A stretch of DNA of 18,956 nucleotides from contig DGUP01000013.1 of assembly GCA_002394685.1 (NCBI GenBank), forward strand, positions 1 through 18,956, given 5' to 3'. Source of the stretch: Treponema sp. UBA4307. GTDB lineage: Bacteria; Spirochaetota; Spirochaetia; Treponematales; Treponemataceae. Positions 7,533 through 14,825 of the stretch are shown one piece after another (positions within the stretch are counted from its first letter, which is position 1; each line of letters opens with the position of its first letter). Position numbers and translations under genes: made by a program. The notes beneath the pieces were generated by a model. That model saw nothing but the letters and a program-made list of their open reading frames with translations, did not search any database and had not been told where the DNA came from.

Positions 7533-8786
7533 ATGGGCGAAGAGGCAGTAGTAGAAGAAGTTGTTGAAGCAACAGGGGCCGCAGCTGAAGCAGCCGGTGA
7601 AGCAGTGGGAGAAGGTGCCCAGTCATTCAGTTCTTTTGCAACAACTGTAGGTGAAAATCTTGGAAATGCAACCGCAGATGTGGTAAAGGAAACTACAAGT
7701 GCCCTGCATCTGGACAAAATTAAGGACTTTTTTACAGACGGGCAGCATATTGCAAAACTTTTTGTAAGTGTACTTGTAATTGCAATCCTGTTTGCAGTGT
7801 ACAAAATCCTTAAGAAAATCATTAACGGAAAGGCAAAGAATAAGATTCAGCCTCACACCGCAATGATCTTAAACAAACTTGTAACATATGTGTTCTACAT
7901 ACTGGTTGCAATGTACATACTGAGTCTTTTTGGAGTAAATCTTAACGCTATATGGGGAGCAGCTGGTATTGCAGGTTTGGCCATCGGTTTTGCTGCCCAG
8001 ACAAGTGTAAGCAATATTATTTCAGGTCTTTTTGTTCTTGGTGAAAAGGCTCTTAAGGTAGGGGATTTTATTGAAGTTGCAGGAACAAGCGGTATTGTTG
8101 ATACAGTGGGCCTTCTTTCCGTAAAGATTCACACTTTGGACAACCAGATGGTTCGTATTCCTAACAGTTCAATAATTGACAGTAACCTGGTTAACTATTC
8201 TCAGTTCGACAAGCGTCGTCTGGTTTTTGAAATTCCTCTGGATTATGCAGATGATATGACAAAAGCTCTTGAAGCTGTAAAGAGAGTTCCTGGTCTTTGT
8301 CCAACAGTTCTTAAGAATCCTGAACCTGTAGTTTTCTATGATGGATTTGGGGATGCTGTAAATCTTCGTCTGGCTGTCTGGTTTAAGAGCGCTGATCTTA
8401 TTCAGACTAAAAACGATGTTTATATTAATGTTGTAAAAGTGTTTAATGAAGAAGGTCTTACAATTCCATTTACTCACTATGACATTAAGATTCTTGAGAA
8501 TAAAAAGCCTAGCGTTAATGCTAAAACAAAGGCTGTTGCAAAAGAAGTTGTTGCTGCTCACGTGGATGATGCAGTTGTTAAGCTTACAGATTCTACATCC
8601 CTTGCTTCTCAGATTGCTGATACAAAAAAGAAGACAACTGGAAAAAGCACATTCTCTGTAAAAGCTTCTGAAAAGAATGTTGTGGGAGTTGATAAGGTTG
8701 AAGCTAAACCTTCTTCAAAGACTGCAAAAAAATCAACAGCAAAAACAGCAGCAAAATCAACAGCAAAAAAAACTGGAAAAAAATAA
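7533..8786 (+). CDS. Small-conductance mechanosensitive channel, MscS family
   Basis: An inner-membrane channel that opens under membrane tension and releases solutes during hypo-osmotic shock. Predicted helices are TM1 about 73-95, TM2 about 111-134 and the pore helix TM3 about 137-160 with the glycine/alanine pattern GAAGIAGLAIGFAAQ. The beta domain follows (GDFIEVAGTSGIVDTVG, TLDNQMVRIPNS), then the alpha/beta vestibule. Two additions are unusual: an Ala/Glu/Gly-rich N-terminal segment of about 60 residues and a long C-terminal extension (about 330-417) ending in a Lys/Ala/Ser/Thr-rich tail like a histone H1 tail. The start at 7533 is preceded by AGAGGA. It lies 36 nt after the peptidase and 26 nt before the hydrolase, so it is likely in the same operon. 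Confidence 0.92.
   Translation: MGEEAVVEEVVEATGAAAEAAGEAVGEGAQSFSSFATTVGENLGNATADVVKETTSALHLDKIKDFFTDGQHIAKLFVSVLVIAILFAVYKILKKIINGKAKNKIQPHTAMILNKLVTYVFYILVAMYILSLFGVNLNAIWGAAGIAGLAIGFAAQTSVSNIISGLFVLGEKALKVGDFIEVAGTSGIVDTVGLLSVKIHTLDNQMVRIPNSSIIDSNLVNYSQFDKRRLVFEIPLDYADDMTKALEAVKRVPGLCPTVLKNPEPVVFYDGFGDAVNLRLAVWFKSADLIQTKNDVYINVVKVFNEEGLTIPFTHYDIKILENKKPSVNAKTKAVAKEVVAAHVDDAVVKLTDSTSLASQIADTKKKTTGKSTFSVKASEKNVVGVDKVEAKPSSKTAKKSTAKTAAKSTAKKTGKK
8724..8783 (+). repeat. Imperfect GCAAAA(A)..ACA repeats encoding the Lys/Ala-rich MscS tail
   Basis: Short imperfect tandem units beginning with GCAAAA (for example 8724-8738 and 8751-8762) encode alternating KSTAK, KTAAK and KSTAKK residues. The runs of seven to eight A residues could allow slippage, altering or truncating the tail. 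Confidence 0.6.
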
Positions 8787-8812
8787 GATTATAGGTAAAG
8801 GTGGAGTTTAGA

Positions 8813-9766
8813 ATGTCCTGGTGGATGATTGTTTTAATCGTTATTATTGTTCTCTTTTTTGTTGCAGCAGTTGTAGCAAATATTGAGCTTAATATGTTTC
8901 TGGCACCTCACGGATTCTGGGGCCGGATGCATAAGTTCAAGGAAGTTTCTGACATTACTGATATTCAGAAAACTGAAGAGTTACTGGAAAATAAAGTTGA
9001 ACAGTGGATTTCAAAGAACAGTGTTAAGGATTTATGGACAATCAGCTTTGATACACTCCGCCTTCATGCCCAGGCCGTTATTCAAAAGAGACTTTCTCAT
9101 AAGTGGGTGCTTTGTCTTCACGGATACGGCGGAAATTATCTTACTGTTGAAAGTTTTGGAATGGAATATTTCAGCAGGGGCTACAATGTTGTTATGCCGG
9201 ATATGCGTTACTATGGCAAAAGTCAGGGACGCTATGCAGGTATGGGCTGGCTTGACAGAAAAGATGCAGCTGAATGGATTAAGGAAATTCTTAAGATGGA
9301 TCCTGAGGCAGATATTGTAGTGCATGGAGTAAGCATGGGTGCTTCTGCAGTAATGATGCTCAGCGGGGAAAATCTTCCTGAAAATGTAAAGTGCCTTGTT
9401 GCTGACTGCGGCTATACTTCAGTGTGGAATTGTTTCAAGCATATCAGAAAGGACAGATTCCATCTGCCGGTTTTCCCTATGCTCTATATTGCAGGCCTCT
9501 TTTGTAAAATCAGGATGGGCTACTTTTTACATGAAGCTTCTTCCCTCAGGCAGTTAAAGAAATGTAAGGTTCCAGTTTATATGATTCATGGTTCGGAGGA
9601 TACCTTTGTTCCTTCTTCAATGATTATTCAGAATTACCATTCAGTTCTTAATGCTCCAAAAGACTGGTATATTCTCTCAGGTGCAGTTCACGCTGTATCA
9701 GTTTATAAAAATCCAGAACTCTACTGGAGAAAGGTCTTTGGTTTTGTTGACCGTTTTGTAAAATAA
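8813..9766 (+). CDS. Membrane-anchored alpha/beta hydrolase
   Basis: A 317-residue serine hydrolase of the alpha/beta fold (BAAT/BEM46-like). An N-terminal hydrophobic segment (about 3-23) looks like an uncleaved signal anchor, so the catalytic domain may face the periplasm. The oxyanion-hole motif HGYGG is at 103-107. The nucleophile elbow G-V-S174-M-G, D263 in HGSEDTFVP and H293 in GAVHAVS form a complete catalytic triad, so an active esterase, lipase or peptidase is likely; the substrate is unknown. An in-frame GTG at 8801 could also start the protein, but ATG 8813 is preferred because GGAG at 8803-8806 sits 6 nt upstream of it. It follows mscS by 26 nt and is the last gene of the coaBC operon. 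Confidence 0.88.
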   Translation: MSWWMIVLIVIIVLFFVAAVVANIELNMFLAPHGFWGRMHKFKEVSDITDIQKTEELLENKVEQWISKNSVKDLWTISFDTLRLHAQAVIQKRLSHKWVLCLHGYGGNYLTVESFGMEYFSRGYNVVMPDMRYYGKSQGRYAGMGWLDRKDAAEWIKEILKMDPEADIVVHGVSMGASAVMMLSGENLPENVKCLVADCGYTSVWNCFKHIRKDRFHLPVFPMLYIAGLFCKIRMGYFLHEASSLRQLKKCKVPVYMIHGSEDTFVPSSMIIQNYHSVLNAPKDWYILSGAVHAVSVYKNPELYWRKVFGFVDRFVK

Positions 9767-9797
9767 ATCAAAAAAATAAGTTTTTTCGCGATTTTTT

Positions 9798-9828
9798 TTG
9801 ACAATTCTGCACTTTTAAAGCCTATAAA
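9798..9828 (+). promoter_or_regulatory. Candidate promoter for the lipoprotein pair, leaderless geometry
   Basis: A perfect TTGACA (9798-9803) and a TATAAA (9823-9828) are separated by 19 nt. The -10 ends 5 nt before the ATG at 9834, so the transcript should start at or next to the start codon. No Shine-Dalgarno sequence is present. Confidence 0.6.
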
Positions 9829-9833
9829 TTTGT

Positions 9834-10391
9834 ATGGAAAAACAAATTATCAGTTCGCTTAGAAAGGTGCAGATTTTTTTTGTCCTTTCACTTTTACCAC
9901 TGTTTTCTTCATGCATTTTCAGTATGGAGGAAAGGGCTTCTTTCAGGCTGCCGGACCTGAATGGGGATTGCAGTTTCACTTATGTGAACCTTAAGGGGGA
10001 GCAGGTGTGGAAAAATATTTCCGCTGGAGATGGAAATGAAATTATTCTTCTGGATGTGAATAAAAATGTTCCTTTTCCCCTGCTCGTATATTCCGGAGAA
10101 AAACAGGACGCTTACGGGGCTATTTATCCTTTTACGGATAAAGTTACCAGGGAAGACGCTTTTGCTGCATCTATTCTGCTGGGGCTTTACTCAGGGGCAT
10201 GGAGGAACAGTGAGCAGTCTTTTGCCCAGGTTCAGGATTATCTTTCTTATTTCAACTGGTCTGCCTTTATGAAAGACTGCCGGGATATAGAAGATATCTG
10301 GAGCCTGGACCGGCAGACTATTATGGAAAATATTGCAGCAGGTACTTTTATGTGGAAAAAGTCTCTAATCCGTTGTAATATAAAAGAATGA
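9834..10391 (+). CDS. Putative lipoprotein, unknown function
   Basis: A 185-residue protein that I do not recognise. The N-terminus has a basic stretch, a hydrophobic core (about 14-24) and LFSSC with Cys27, consistent with a spirochaetal lipobox and signal peptidase II processing. The mature part is mixed: a short beta-rich first half (DCSFTYVNLKGEQVWKNI) followed by a more helical, Trp/Tyr/Phe-containing second half. No catalytic motif stands out. The start at 9834 is supported by the signal sequence and by the TTGACA/TATAAA promoter that ends just before it. Its stop overlaps the start of the next lipoprotein gene in an ATGA (10388-10391), so the two are probably translationally coupled and may work together at the cell envelope. 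Confidence 0.75.
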   Translation: MEKQIISSLRKVQIFFVLSLLPLFSSCIFSMEERASFRLPDLNGDCSFTYVNLKGEQVWKNISAGDGNEIILLDVNKNVPFPLLVYSGEKQDAYGAIYPFTDKVTREDAFAASILLGLYSGAWRNSEQSFAQVQDYLSYFNWSAFMKDCRDIEDIWSLDRQTIMENIAAGTFMWKKSLIRCNIKE

Positions 10392-11575
10392 AAAAAATAC
10401 GGGCGGGAAAATTAATAATAGTTTCTGGAGTTGTAATATTATCTTTCTTACTTACAGCATGCGGCGGTAAAAAAGGCAGTTCTGTTATTTTACCTGGAGA
10501 TTCTCAGGCAGAAGATATTTCAAGCAGTAAATCTAAAAGTCACAGCTGGTACTATTTTACAGACAATGGTTTTTACAATATTGATTTGCCTCAGAATGCG
10601 CCACTTTTATTAACAAAGGCCTGGACCGAAGCTGTAAGAATTTCAACTGCAGCAAATATTCCTTCAAAAGAGTATGCCCGCCCTACGGACACAGATGCTT
10701 ATGCTGTTGTAAACAGGCTGGGAATCCTTGCCCTTAATGGAAACGATGTGCGTCTTTACCAGGATAAAGCCATATTTACAGGAGAAACAGCAGATTCCCT
10801 TGTTTTTTCAGCAGGAACCCCGGTTTTTTGCCTTTACCGAAGTACTTTTTTTAATGAGGGGTTCAGTACAAACTTTAACGCCCTTCAACAATCAAGGCCT
10901 TTTCTTGTTCAGTTTAATCCTGTAACAAAAATGTGCTATCCACTGGTTTCCTATGCAAATTTAAATGTGGATGAAAAAAATCAGGTTTCCGGTTATTTCT
11001 GGGATGGAAAAGTGTGGGCCTGTTCAATTAAAAGTGAAAGTGAAAATTATGTTCAGTTTGATTATCTTTCCTGGACCCCTATTGTTCCTCTGACAGATTT
11101 GTCCCCTGCTTTGAACAAAGATGTTTTTCTCTTTTACCAGATAACTGAAGGTGAGTACCGCAGACTTAATACTCCTCAAATGTATTCTTCTGCTCCTGCT
11201 GAATTAAAAGATCTGCTTTCTGCAATTCCATCTTCCCTTTGCATGTACATAGTTTATCGCGATGGAAGTGGTACCAGTCCTAAAAGTTATTATCAGGAGG
11301 GAAATGGTGCGGTTCCTGTAAATGCAAAAGCTGCAATTGCTCCCGCTTCATCTTTTATTGCTGCAATGTTTGAAGACGGAACAACTTATCTGAAAAATAC
11401 TGACAGTGGTGAATTTTATGCTTTCCGTCTGCCAAAACTACCAGGGGGCTACAAATACAGTGAGTTCTGCATTTCAAAAGATGTGCTCCTTGCTTCCTGG
11501 GAAGAGACGGACTTTTACAAAACAGGGCGTACTGGTTTTATTAAAGTGGATTTAAAGACACTGCTGGATTACTAA
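10388..11575 (+). CDS. Putative lipoprotein, unknown function
   Basis: A 395-residue protein with a textbook lipoprotein signal peptide: MKKIRAGK, a hydrophobic core, then LLTAC with Cys25 followed by Gly-Gly, so it should be acylated and anchored to a membrane. The mature region is rich in beta-strand-forming, aromatic and Ser/Thr residues, with recurrent Trp/Tyr-containing segments (HSWYYFTDNGFYNI, SGYFWDGKVWACS, TTYLKNTDSGEFYAF). This would fit a beta-propeller-like or other all-beta fold; that is inference. No enzyme motif is seen. It is coupled by a 4-nt overlap to the upstream lipoprotein gene and ends just before the terminator at 11578. Confidence 0.8.
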   Translation: MKKIRAGKLIIVSGVVILSFLLTACGGKKGSSVILPGDSQAEDISSSKSKSHSWYYFTDNGFYNIDLPQNAPLLLTKAWTEAVRISTAANIPSKEYARPTDTDAYAVVNRLGILALNGNDVRLYQDKAIFTGETADSLVFSAGTPVFCLYRSTFFNEGFSTNFNALQQSRPFLVQFNPVTKMCYPLVSYANLNVDEKNQVSGYFWDGKVWACSIKSESENYVQFDYLSWTPIVPLTDLSPALNKDVFLFYQITEGEYRRLNTPQMYSSAPAELKDLLSAIPSSLCMYIVYRDGSGTSPKSYYQEGNGAVPVNAKAAIAPASSFIAAMFEDGTTYLKNTDSGEFYAFRLPKLPGGYKYSEFCISKDVLLASWEETDFYKTGRTGFIKVDLKTLLDY

Positions 11576-11577
11576 AA

Positions 11578-11602
11578 AAGGCTCCCTTTAACAGAGAGCC
11601 TT
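11578..11602. terminator. Intrinsic terminator between convergent lipoprotein and oppA-like genes
   Basis: AAGGCTC (11578-11584) pairs with GAGCCTT (11596-11602), extendable through CT/AG with one mismatch. On the minus strand the stem is followed by six T residues, a good terminator for the oppA-like gene; on the plus strand the tract TTCTTCT is weak. Confidence 0.7.
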
Positions 11603-11614
11603 CTTCTAAAAAAA

Positions 11615-13207
11615 TTATTTCTGATCTTCCTGATAGTGTACAAAATTTGGTATGCGGGATTTTTTGTCCTGAAAATAGATGTATTTGAATGGATGAATGT
11701 CCATGGAATTTTTGTACCATCCTCCAATCAGATTTGCATCAAGTACATTTGACGAAATAAAGTAGGCAAGAGGAATGACTTCTCCTTCATCAAGAAGAAT
11801 CTGTTCAGCTCTGGCCTGGTAGCGGTAGTGTTCCTGCACTGTTTCTGCACTTGCTGCTTTTTCCAGCAGTTTGTCATATTCCGGATTTGAGTAGAGTCCG
11901 GTATTAAGGCTTGAGCCTGTTCTGAAAAGTTCAAGAAAAGCTAAAGGATCAGCATAATCTCCAATCCAGCCGTAATGGAAAATATCTGCCTTCCAGTTTG
12001 GAATGGAAGCAATATAGCGGGAGTTCTGAGTTGATTGAATTGATACTTCAACACCAAGAGGCTTCCATGCATTCTTTAATATAATTGCTGACTGCATTTC
12101 CCAGAGAGATTCTGAAGAAACTGCAATAACCAGAGGCAGCTTCAAATCCTGAGGAATATTGTATTTCTTTCGGGCCTGGTTCATCATGATGATTGCGTCT
12201 TCTGTGTCGTAGTCATTGTAGCCGATAACTGTTGGATATCCTGATAAAGGATAAACCAGTGTTGAAGCAGGAAGATAAAATCCATCCCTTAATTTATTAT
12301 AAGGAATTGCTTCAATAAGGGCCCGGCGGAATTCTTTTTTTGACCAGATTTCACTGTTCATCTTAAAAAAATAGTACTGGGTACCGAACTGGGCGAAAAT
12401 CTGAATTGCGTCTTTGTCTATGATTTTGTCATAATTGGCATTTTTCATAACCCAGTCGGCCTGTCCCGTATTAAATTTGTGGGATAATTCATCTGCATTA
12501 TCAATCATTGTGATTGTAACGCCTGGAATATGAACTTTATCTTTGTCAATGTAGTTTTCATTTTTTGTCAGGACGATGGTGTTGTCTTTGTAGGATTCCA
12601 GAATGAATGGTCCTGAATAAACATTTTCTTTTGTGCTGATTGCGGCAAAGGAATGGTGACAGAGAATCTGGGGGAGGTGTTCAGAAGGTTCTGTTAAATG
12701 TACAACCAGAGTGCTGCTGTCCGGAGCAGAAATTCTTACATCTTCCCTTTTTCCATTGCCGGATCGGAAGGCTTTTGCTCCCTGTATGCAGTCTGCAAAG
12801 GAAGCGAATTCTGCATCTGGATTTGCAAGAAGATTCAGCCAGGATTCCTTAAAGGTTTCTGCTGTGATTGGATCTCCGTTGCTGAATACGGCACCTTCCC
12901 TTATTGTAAAGGTCCAGCGTTTTTTGTCCCTGCTTAATTTGTATGATTTGCAGTAAGCGCCGATTGCCTCGCTTGTCATTGGATTGTAGCAGAAAAGTCC
13001 TTCGTAAAGAGAATTAAGAATCTGGGCTTCGGAAGCGTACTGGGCTGTCTGTGGATTCAAATCATAATCCCATCCCGGAGTATAAACCTGAAAGACCCTT
13101 TGAATACTGGGATTAATTGTAGTGGTGCTGTTATCTTCAGCGGACAAAATATTGACTGAAAGAAGTGCTGATGCAAACAATAATAGGGGTAGTTTTCTTC
13201 TATTCAT
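11615..13207 (-). CDS. OppA-like peptide ABC-transporter substrate-binding protein (SBP family 5)
   Basis: A 530-residue extracytoplasmic solute-binding protein of family 5 (oligopeptide, dipeptide or nickel type). It has a cleavable signal peptide (MNRRKLPLLLFASALLS, cut near LSA-ED) without a lipobox cysteine. Family features are the LNPQTAQYASEAQILNSLYEGLF segment near 56-78, RWTFTIREGAVFSNGDPITAETFKESW, and NYIDKDKVHIPGVTITMI; PNWKADIFHYGWIGDYADPLAFLELF near 400 is typical of OppA ligand-binding lobes. No permease or ATPase gene is adjacent, so it either serves a transporter encoded elsewhere or has a sensing or chaperone role. The start codon overlaps the stop of the upstream gene by 8 nt (13200-13207); the ribosome-binding site is weak (TAGG), consistent with coupled translation. 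Confidence 0.92.
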   Translation of the reverse strand: MNRRKLPLLLFASALLSVNILSAEDNSTTTINPSIQRVFQVYTPGWDYDLNPQTAQYASEAQILNSLYEGLFCYNPMTSEAIGAYCKSYKLSRDKKRWTFTIREGAVFSNGDPITAETFKESWLNLLANPDAEFASFADCIQGAKAFRSGNGKREDVRISAPDSSTLVVHLTEPSEHLPQILCHHSFAAISTKENVYSGPFILESYKDNTIVLTKNENYIDKDKVHIPGVTITMIDNADELSHKFNTGQADWVMKNANYDKIIDKDAIQIFAQFGTQYYFFKMNSEIWSKKEFRRALIEAIPYNKLRDGFYLPASTLVYPLSGYPTVIGYNDYDTEDAIIMMNQARKKYNIPQDLKLPLVIAVSSESLWEMQSAIILKNAWKPLGVEVSIQSTQNSRYIASIPNWKADIFHYGWIGDYADPLAFLELFRTGSSLNTGLYSNPEYDKLLEKAASAETVQEHYRYQARAEQILLDEGEVIPLAYFISSNVLDANLIGGWYKNSMDIHPFKYIYFQDKKSRIPNFVHYQEDQK

Positions 13208-14615
13208 TTATGCCTAGTTTCTCCATTTGTTTCTGCTCATCTATGTAAGCTGTATATTCAGCGCAAAGTTGATTTGTCTTAATCAAAATATTTTTTATTG
13301 TTGTAAGTTCCATTTTGATTCCGCGGATTCTTGCCCTGTCTTTTGTGTTTGTCTGAGTTTTGAAAAATTCATCAAGGGCGGTAAGAATTGTATGGAGCCT
13401 GGAATTGTCAGCAATCTGCTTGTGTAAAAAATCCAGAATTGCAGGATCTTTCTGCATGTTGATTTTTGAATAGCCTGGAGAATTTTTTATAGCGATTGAA
13501 GAATAGTAAGTTGTTCTTTTTTCCAGACTGTCATAGAAAGTGTTGTAATTAAGAGTTTCTATTTTTTTTGCATTGGACTGTTTGTCTACAATTACAAGTT
13601 CGTAATCTTCCGTTGGGTCTTTTCTTCCGAACAGGTTTCTGAAAAAGGCTGCAATTTTGTCAAAAAAAGACTGATGTTCACTTTCAAGAACTGAATGGTT
13701 GTCCTTAATCTTTTGAAGAACCATTTCATACTGGTTGCAAAGACTACCAAGTGTGCGGATTGCATCCATGAGATTTTCGTGGGTATCAATGACAGGTGCT
13801 TTCTTAACTACTTTTTTCTCTGGAATTGAAAGATCCTTTAAAAGCTTTGCACGGAAATCTTCTTTGTTAGGACTGGTTTCTTCTGCCGCAATTTCTGAAA
13901 TTAACTCAGAGGCAAAATTCCTCTTTGGCATCCGGCTGGTCCAGTGTTTTTTTATTTCAGCAATAAAAGCGGTTGTGTTACAGAATGAACTTTTGCTGAA
14001 GCCACTGTATTCGATAACGTTTGTTCTTACATCCAGTTTATATCTTTCTTTCTGGAAATTTGCCAGTTCCTTTAAGCCGTTATTAATTTCTTTAAGGGCC
14101 TGGGTTGTTTTATACATTGCATCACTTAAGTTGCTGAGAAGAATAGGATTTGCACTGGCTTTAAGTTGATTTACACAATAGGCAAGGGCACGGGAATTAG
14201 CTCTCTGGGAATTCATGGAAAGGTTTTCCCAGTTAAAAACATTGTTAAACATAAGGAGCTTTTTAATCTTGTCCATGGTCAAATATTCGCATGAAAACTT
14301 CATGTAGTTGCAGATAAAGTCCAGGGTTGTTTCGTATTCCGAAATGCGGGTGCCCAGTTTAACAGAGCGCTCTGTATCGTTAAAGTCGCTGTCGTCAGGG
14401 CAGCTGACTTCTGAAATCTTTTTGTCCTTTTTATATGGATCAGGAGTGATGAGAGATTTTTTTGTTAATTCTTCAATAAGAACTCTTAATGCTGTTAAAT
14501 GGAGTCTGTAGTCTTCAGAGAGTTTTGGCAGCAGTTCGCTGTCATACCAGAGACTTTTTGTATTTATTGCGTCCTTTAATTGAGTTCCAAAGTCTGTATT
14601 AGCTGATTCGTCCAT
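13200..14615 (-). CDS. Unrecognised helical cytosolic protein, coupled to oppA-like gene
   Basis: A 471-residue protein I cannot assign. It has no signal peptide. It is mostly helical and charged, with heptad-like helices (about 30-55, 160-195, 285-315, 395-465). An amphipathic aromatic/basic segment at 317-332 (FFDKIAAFFRNLFGRK) could touch a membrane, and a basic/Pro stretch lies near 263-275. The N-terminal half contains several cysteines. The ATG at 14615 is preferred to an in-frame TTG at 14666 that has no ribosome-binding site; a CATAAT -10-like hexamer (14622-14627) also lies between them. The gene is upstream of and overlaps the oppA-like gene by 8 nt, so it is probably made in fixed proportion with a peptide-binding protein. 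A structural, adaptor or chemosensory-type role is possible but unsupported by any motif. Confidence 0.72.
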   Translation of the reverse strand: MDESANTDFGTQLKDAINTKSLWYDSELLPKLSEDYRLHLTALRVLIEELTKKSLITPDPYKKDKKISEVSCPDDSDFNDTERSVKLGTRISEYETTLDFICNYMKFSCEYLTMDKIKKLLMFNNVFNWENLSMNSQRANSRALAYCVNQLKASANPILLSNLSDAMYKTTQALKEINNGLKELANFQKERYKLDVRTNVIEYSGFSKSSFCNTTAFIAEIKKHWTSRMPKRNFASELISEIAAEETSPNKEDFRAKLLKDLSIPEKKVVKKAPVIDTHENLMDAIRTLGSLCNQYEMVLQKIKDNHSVLESEHQSFFDKIAAFFRNLFGRKDPTEDYELVIVDKQSNAKKIETLNYNTFYDSLEKRTTYYSSIAIKNSPGYSKINMQKDPAILDFLHKQIADNSRLHTILTALDEFFKTQTNTKDRARIRGIKMELTTIKNILIKTNQLCAEYTAYIDEQKQMEKLGINE

Positions 14616-14776
14616 ATCCTTATTATGCCCTAAATAAAAATAATAATCCACTTTATGTATCGGCAAAAAATGGTTACTTCGTCATAGAATTCGCATATTT
14701 CGCCATCATTTATATTTTAACGCACAATATATAGAAAAAAACGTAAAAACTGCTCTATTGATAAATGAATAAAAAA

Positions 14777-14794
14777 AGTTTAATCTACTAAACT
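14777..14794. promoter_or_regulatory. Inverted repeat in thrS upstream region (weak operator or -10 candidate)
   Basis: AGTTTA-N6-TAAACT forms a 6-bp perfect dyad that abuts TATACA (14794-14799), a possible thrS -10. No convincing -35 lies 16-18 nt upstream. The rest of the 210-bp gap 14616-14825 is AT-rich with no other recognisable feature and no T-box-like structure. Confidence 0.25.
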
Positions 14795-14825
14795 ATACAA
14801 ATTTTATCTATAAGAAGGTGTTTTT

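Noticed and set aside
8801..8812. GTG start at 8801 for the alpha/beta hydrolase
   Set aside because: The GGAG at 8803-8806 fits initiation at ATG 8813; the GTG overlaps that site.
9770..9798. Possible A/T-only hairpin terminator after the hydrolase gene
   Set aside because: The stem is only A-T pairs (AAAAAAAT/ATTTTTTT) with a 13-nt loop and overlaps the next -35; too weak to call.
12640..12956. Plus-strand open frames inside the oppA-like gene, and similar frames in other genes
   Set aside because: Low-complexity shadows of well-supported genes on the other strand, without ribosome-binding sites or recognisable domains.
14616..14666. Longer start (TTG at 14666) for the 471-aa protein
   Set aside because: No ribosome-binding site, a rare start codon, and a -10-like hexamer between it and the ATG at 14615.
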